Source of the DNA: Pieris napi
Taxonomy: Eukaryota; Arthropoda; Insecta; Lepidoptera; Pieridae
Length of the DNA stretch: 64,000 nucleotides
Assembly: GCF_905475465.1 (NCBI RefSeq)
Contig: NC_062254.1
Coordinates: 7,398,001 to 7,462,000 of the forward strand
Direction of reading: 5' to 3'
In this document: positions 52,901 through 58,900 of the stretch, in pieces
Numbering within the stretch: position 1 is the stretch's first letter
Layout: each line of letters starts with the position of its first letter
Program-made: the position numbers and the translations under genes
Notes under the pieces: model-generated
What the model was told of the DNA's origin: nothing
Database searches by the model: none
The model's input: the letters and a program-made list of their open reading frames with translations, nothing else

Positions 52901-55900
52901 ATAAATAAATATTGTTAACTTATGAAGCAAAAAAAAACAGGCCGCCTGTCCCGAGTTCACTCAGCTGGTATCTAATTTTCAAAATAGTTACGAATAAATA
53001 CAGTTTTAAAGGCAATTAAAGCACCCACTAAAATGTGTATCCATGGGCTGGGATAACTGCGCTTTTTGGGCGTCCCGGATGCTCATTAGCCCATTTTAGC
53101 CTAGTTTGTATACTGTAAAAAAATACAAATATTTATATAGAAAGTATACAACGATTATAAGAAATATGTATCAACTAGTTATTATTCTTAAAGTAGGTTT
53201 CTCATACATGGCGCGATTGTAACTATATATGATAACATGGCGTCGATAAGCCACTTTCATAATACTTAAGGTCATAACTTATCAACACAGCAGCAGCTAC
53301 ATATTTGCGAGATGATTTTATTAATAAAATATTTTCTCAATATATCAGTGGTAATAAAAATAATACTACGAATGTATACATTGTATGTTATTCTTCTATA
53401 GCTAGCTTAACTACATTAAGGTTTTTAGTGACGTTTAAATGATATTATTTTAATTTATAAGATACAAATATTTCATACGCAGAATATGATATGTGATACC
53501 TAATCCGCTGTTTAAATAGTAATATAAAATTGGTAGTGTAATATTTTAGTTTTCGTAATATTTGTGTGTACCATAATTGTCTTATATTTTAGAAAAGATA
53601 GCTCGTAACATATACTGTAGATATAGAATTATACATGACATGATGAACCTTAATAAATACCAATTTGATCGCATTTAATATTTTAAATCACTAAGTTATA
53701 AGGTTTTTCTTTATCCGGAATGAAGTTCCCACATTCAATACGGGAAAAGGAAGGTTTATAATGACAAAAAGGAATTATGATACAAGTTAATGACTTCCTC
53801 GATCAACACTTGTCGCTTTACTCATAACTGAGGTGGGAATTGAAGTCTGATAATATTGTCTTTTATTTTCGAAAATGTATTACAAAATACACCTTAATTA
53901 TCTGTCGGATTGGAAATTGGTACGCAATTTGAATTTGGAATTAATATTATCTATGGAACAAGAGTATGAATATGCGTATCAGATATACTCTGCATGTGTG
54001 ATAACCATGAGTCAGCCGGAGACTCAAATTGCCGCCAATTTGTGATCTCGACGCGTCATACTCAATTGAGGAATGTCATTACACATACTGTATATCATAG
54101 TTTATAATTTTATGACTGTTTACTCTCGAGATTAGATCTTGACTGTGGCTCCACCAACACTACCTATAATAATTATGGTATTTTGTTTACGCGAGCACAT
54201 AAATAAAATTTACTTTAAAAAACTCGTAAACATAATATGTAAATTCAAATGAATTACACATTAATGTGACAATTTATCTATTAAATAACACTGGAGAAAG
54301 ATCGATTGATTTTTACATTCAATTCAAACCACTCAATAACAAAGAAAATTTCACCTCAACCAAGATTCAATTAAACCAAAATTTATTAAAAAAAACTAAA
54401 TACATAACAAACGAGAACGCTTATAAAAACAGTGCAATAAGACTATTTTATTATTTACCCATATGTAGGGTAAATCTTTAAAAGTAGGTAAATACATGAA
54501 GCGTATAATAAGGTTATAGCTCTTTGCACTTATGTGATTAGGCGTCTGGCCGTATCAAGTTGAACCCGTTTGATATGTGCGATAATCCTATTACTGACGT
54601 CGCCTTTACTTGCGAATATATAGCAATTATAAAATAATAAATTTATACATTAATTTATTAACTTCTTAAAAAAGTTTGATTAATGAGAAACATGACGTGA
54701 ATATGGCGTGTGTCGAATGTCATCTGTCAAAATTATACCGCCAATATATGCATGTGTAATCGATTATCGAAAACGTTTATTGAATAAAATGTTTTCAACT
54801 TTTAGTACCTCTAGTTTTAATATTGCTGAATTATTAGTTAATAAGGAAAATGTTTTGTCTTCCCAAATATTTCAAATATCTAATGTAACTTTTCACACGC
54901 GTTTCGGCGGACAATATTTGACGTAGTAAGTACATTCTTACCTCTTGTATAAATCACGCTATTTGCACTCTTTTATCTCTACTAGCTACTAAAAAGCAAT
55001 TTCATTTTAAAAATAAATTAATATGTTTACATATCGCTTTTAATTCTTTGTATGTAAAGATAATCCAACAAAATAGATTAAAACCAAGCATTGATTCCCT
55101 GCGGGGCACTCGTACAGACCTTGAGTAGTAAATAATGTAATTGGGAATGGCGCAATTACTGCGTCCCAGCTGTAGACGTACTGGATATTGTGGGAACAAA
55201 TATACGATCTGCTCGTACTACAATAATAAAGACTCCTTCCTGATTAAATAAAAAAATATTATTTAAGTATTTCATCCTAATTAATCATTTTAGCAGGTAT
55301 ATAGAAATATGATTAACTGTATAAGATATGGCGTATTAGGTACATACGCAAATACTACATATATTTTATTTATTTTTATTGAGCTCCAAATTAGTTCCAA
55401 TTTACACTATGATAAAAAGAGTTTAAATACTGAGCTGTGGCCTACCAAAAAGGTTTTTGTAAGGCTATTATTACTATGTTTATGTTTGGTATATAAACCA
55501 CAACTTCAGCAAAGTTTTGCATTATTGACGTGATAACGTCTTTAAAATCGTTTTAGTCGGGTGACATGTTCAGAAACTTGTGTCACACCAAAACCTCACT
55601 CAATCTCATATTTTACTTCGAATACATTGACAAACTCATAGAACAGTTACACAAAACGTTAAAACATAAAAAAATAGTTACAAAAAATGTATATATGACA
55701 GTTTCGAAACTATTTTTATCGTTAATCATAACGTGGTCATTTTTCTTTCGGATATAAATAAACTAATACGCCGTGTCAGCTTCACAATCTATTTAAGAGA
55801 TCAGACAAGATTTAAATTAGCCGAGATTTAAGTCGCTCTTGGGAAAGTTTTATATTGTAATTTACGATGTTTTTAATTAATAGTTTGATTTATCTTGTTA

Positions 55901-58900
55901 CAGGATGTGGTGGACTATTACTGGGAATTTCGGGAACATCCTGCCGATAGATTGGACCAAGTCCTTTTCACGGAAAATGCACATTCCAACATTAAATCTA
56001 AGTGATAAGAAGGTAATATATTAAACATGATATTAGCATGATATATTTATTTGAATTAAAATTTGTGTAGAACACAGGTCGAAACTCAAAACCTTTAAAT
56101 AAATAAGTTAAGTATTTCTTTATTACGTTGTTTTTTATTATTATAAAAAAATGTTCAACTGAAACAGCAATACAATCTCCAATGGAGACAGAGAAAACAG
56201 GTACAATTTTAAATGTGACCTGAGCTGAGATATAAATTACTTTAAGTAAATTTAGAAGATAATTATATAAAACTAACAAAGTATTATATAAGCAAACCTT
56301 GTTTCGCCTTAATATCGCTTTTATTCAGCCTACCTTTTTAGTAGCTACATACCAACATACGGAACATTTTGCTATGAAACTTCAAAGGTCTATTCGGCTT
56401 AGTAACATATTTTGCGATTCAATTTTTGTTTATATAGACTAGTGTAGCCAGATTCATTACACTTTAAAGAAAAATCGATAAGCGCACTTTGGGAAACTCC
56501 AAATCAATAAGTTAAACACTACGTCTAAATGAAATCGGTATGAATCAACCCATATATCTTTCATATTGCGAGCTAAGCTACCGGAGTTACTTGGACACAC
56601 TTTACATAATTTTGAAATTGTATAAATTAAATGATAATAATCTTTTTATATAAATAGCGTTTGCACGCATTAACAAAAGTAATGAGGTTTAAGAAACTAG
56701 CTTACTTTTGGAGAAACTACCACTCTTGTACAAAACCGGCAACGCTCCCTAATTAATGTAACACTGCAATAAGATGTGGGGTTGACATATTACTGTGTAT
56801 GTTTTATCAATCCCATTATACACGATTTTGGGTATAAGACATGCCGATATTTCTCCGTACAAGCATGTGTCTATTATGCAATGAAAGAATAAGCCCAAAT
56901 TCTCTACATGGAGTACTGATCTCACCTCTGGACGGTCCCCAGTGCCAGCTCCTTACATTTGATCGCATCCAACAGTGGGCTCGAATCGTCGACGACCCTG
57001 CTCTTTTCGATCGACTTGATCCTTTGGCTTTGTGTAGCTGTAGGTTCCCTCAGCATCTTCTACTCCTTTATCATGGGGAGTACTCTGAAGAATTGTTCGG
57101 ACAACCTGCGGTTGAATTCCATCATCGAACGTCGAAGAAGAATGCAAAATTCCATCCTTTCCATCTCGGCCTTCGGGCACCATCGCTTGGTCGTCTACAA
57201 CATACTTTCTGCCACTCACCACCTTTTAGAGGAATTTCTGAACAGACACGACTAAGGGGCTTTAAGAAAAGAGCATAGCACTTAGCATCCGGCGTTGCAG
57301 TTGTCCATGGGTGGCGGTTATCATTTTATTCAAAGTAAACCTGCAGCCTGCTCGGTGTCGTTCAAAAATTAAAGAATTTATATTGCACAGCCAAAGTAAG
57401 ATCGCATGACCCCAGAACTGAAAATCGAGCTTATCCAAGATTACTTGCCGTAGCAGTATGTATATATACATTGTGTACATAGTAATAAACAGTTGACAGT
57501 CACTGTAACAATTCGTGTGACCTTACACAAAATTACGCGGCGAAATGAGTTCGGCCGTGTGCCCGTGAATCATATACTCTATTTCAGGAACGCATTATTC
57601 GACACGAAAATATTTTACGGTTTTGCAGTAAGAGGAAAACGAAAACCCGAAGTATTGATTAAATTCATAAGGTGATCAGCCTGTTGTGGCCGATATATTT
57701 TTTTAATAAACCCTACAAAGAGGCTGACTAAGGCGTGACTTTTAATAGGTCTGCCGTCTACAAAAACATCAAAGCGCAACACTATCTAACAGCTTAAACC
57801 TTATTAAAAGCACAACACTAACTTTCAAAAACTAAAAATACATAGGTATATATCGATATTAAAAAAAATACATATAAATATATTATATCGATACATATAA
57901 ACCTACATAAAAACATCAGTGGGGCTACAACCTTTTTAGGTTTGGACCTCAGCTTTCTGTATCTGTTTCATGATCATTCGTCAATCTAAAAGGCAATTAG
58001 GTGATCAGCCTTTTGTGCCTGACATACGCTGGCGACTTTTTGGGTCTAAAGCGGTTACATCACCGTTCGAGCGGATGTTAAATGCGCATTTAACATAGAA
58101 AGAAAGTACATTGGTGCACAGCCGGGGATCGAACCTACGTCCTCAGGGATAAGAGTCACACGCTGAAGCTACAAGCCAACACCTACTATATAGTAACAAT
58201 TAAAAATAGATAAAATATAGAAAATTAAAATAAATTTAAAAAGTTTGGTTCCTGTGGCAGTGTACCTTTAATGCTTATAATTAAATTGTTATTTTTGGTT
58301 GTATTTTTGGATACAGATCCAAAATTTCATAAATAGTTCGCTATGTCACCGCAGAGCTTCGAATGCTAGAAAAAGTCTTTGCGACCACTTTCTTAAACCA
58401 GTCCTTAACTATTGGGGCATAATATATTTAAGTGGCACCTTTCGTAAAATGAATTCATAATTATTACAGTAAATTAAATAGAGTATTCTGATTCTAAGCA
58501 AATAGCTGGTATAAATAGATGTTTATTGGAAATTCCATCCCACAGCACATCTTTCAGGCTTCATAGGCAATTCATTTAGGATCTCCGTCATTAAGTTGTG
58601 GCTGCCCGACTCCATACGATTGACTACCTCCCTAACATCTTTTTAAACTCTTCTACATAAACATTTCTTAACCTTATCCTATCCTGATCAATCGTGACTT
58701 GTGTAGTTCTTGTATTGCCATTCATAAATCCGTGAGATTAGCTTTTTAGATTGTTATTAATATTTTTTTGTATTCCTTTAGATTAAGGTTCTATAATGTT
58801 TTTATATAACATTTGGTTATGTACTTCTTGCACTATACTCATCTTTTTTTTTAGTTTTTCCCTTACTAGGGTTGCCTGGAAGAGATCGCTTGTTAGCGAT

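Noticed and set aside
56953..57278. Three overlapping frames as genes
   Set aside because: All are pieces of one frameshifted LINE.
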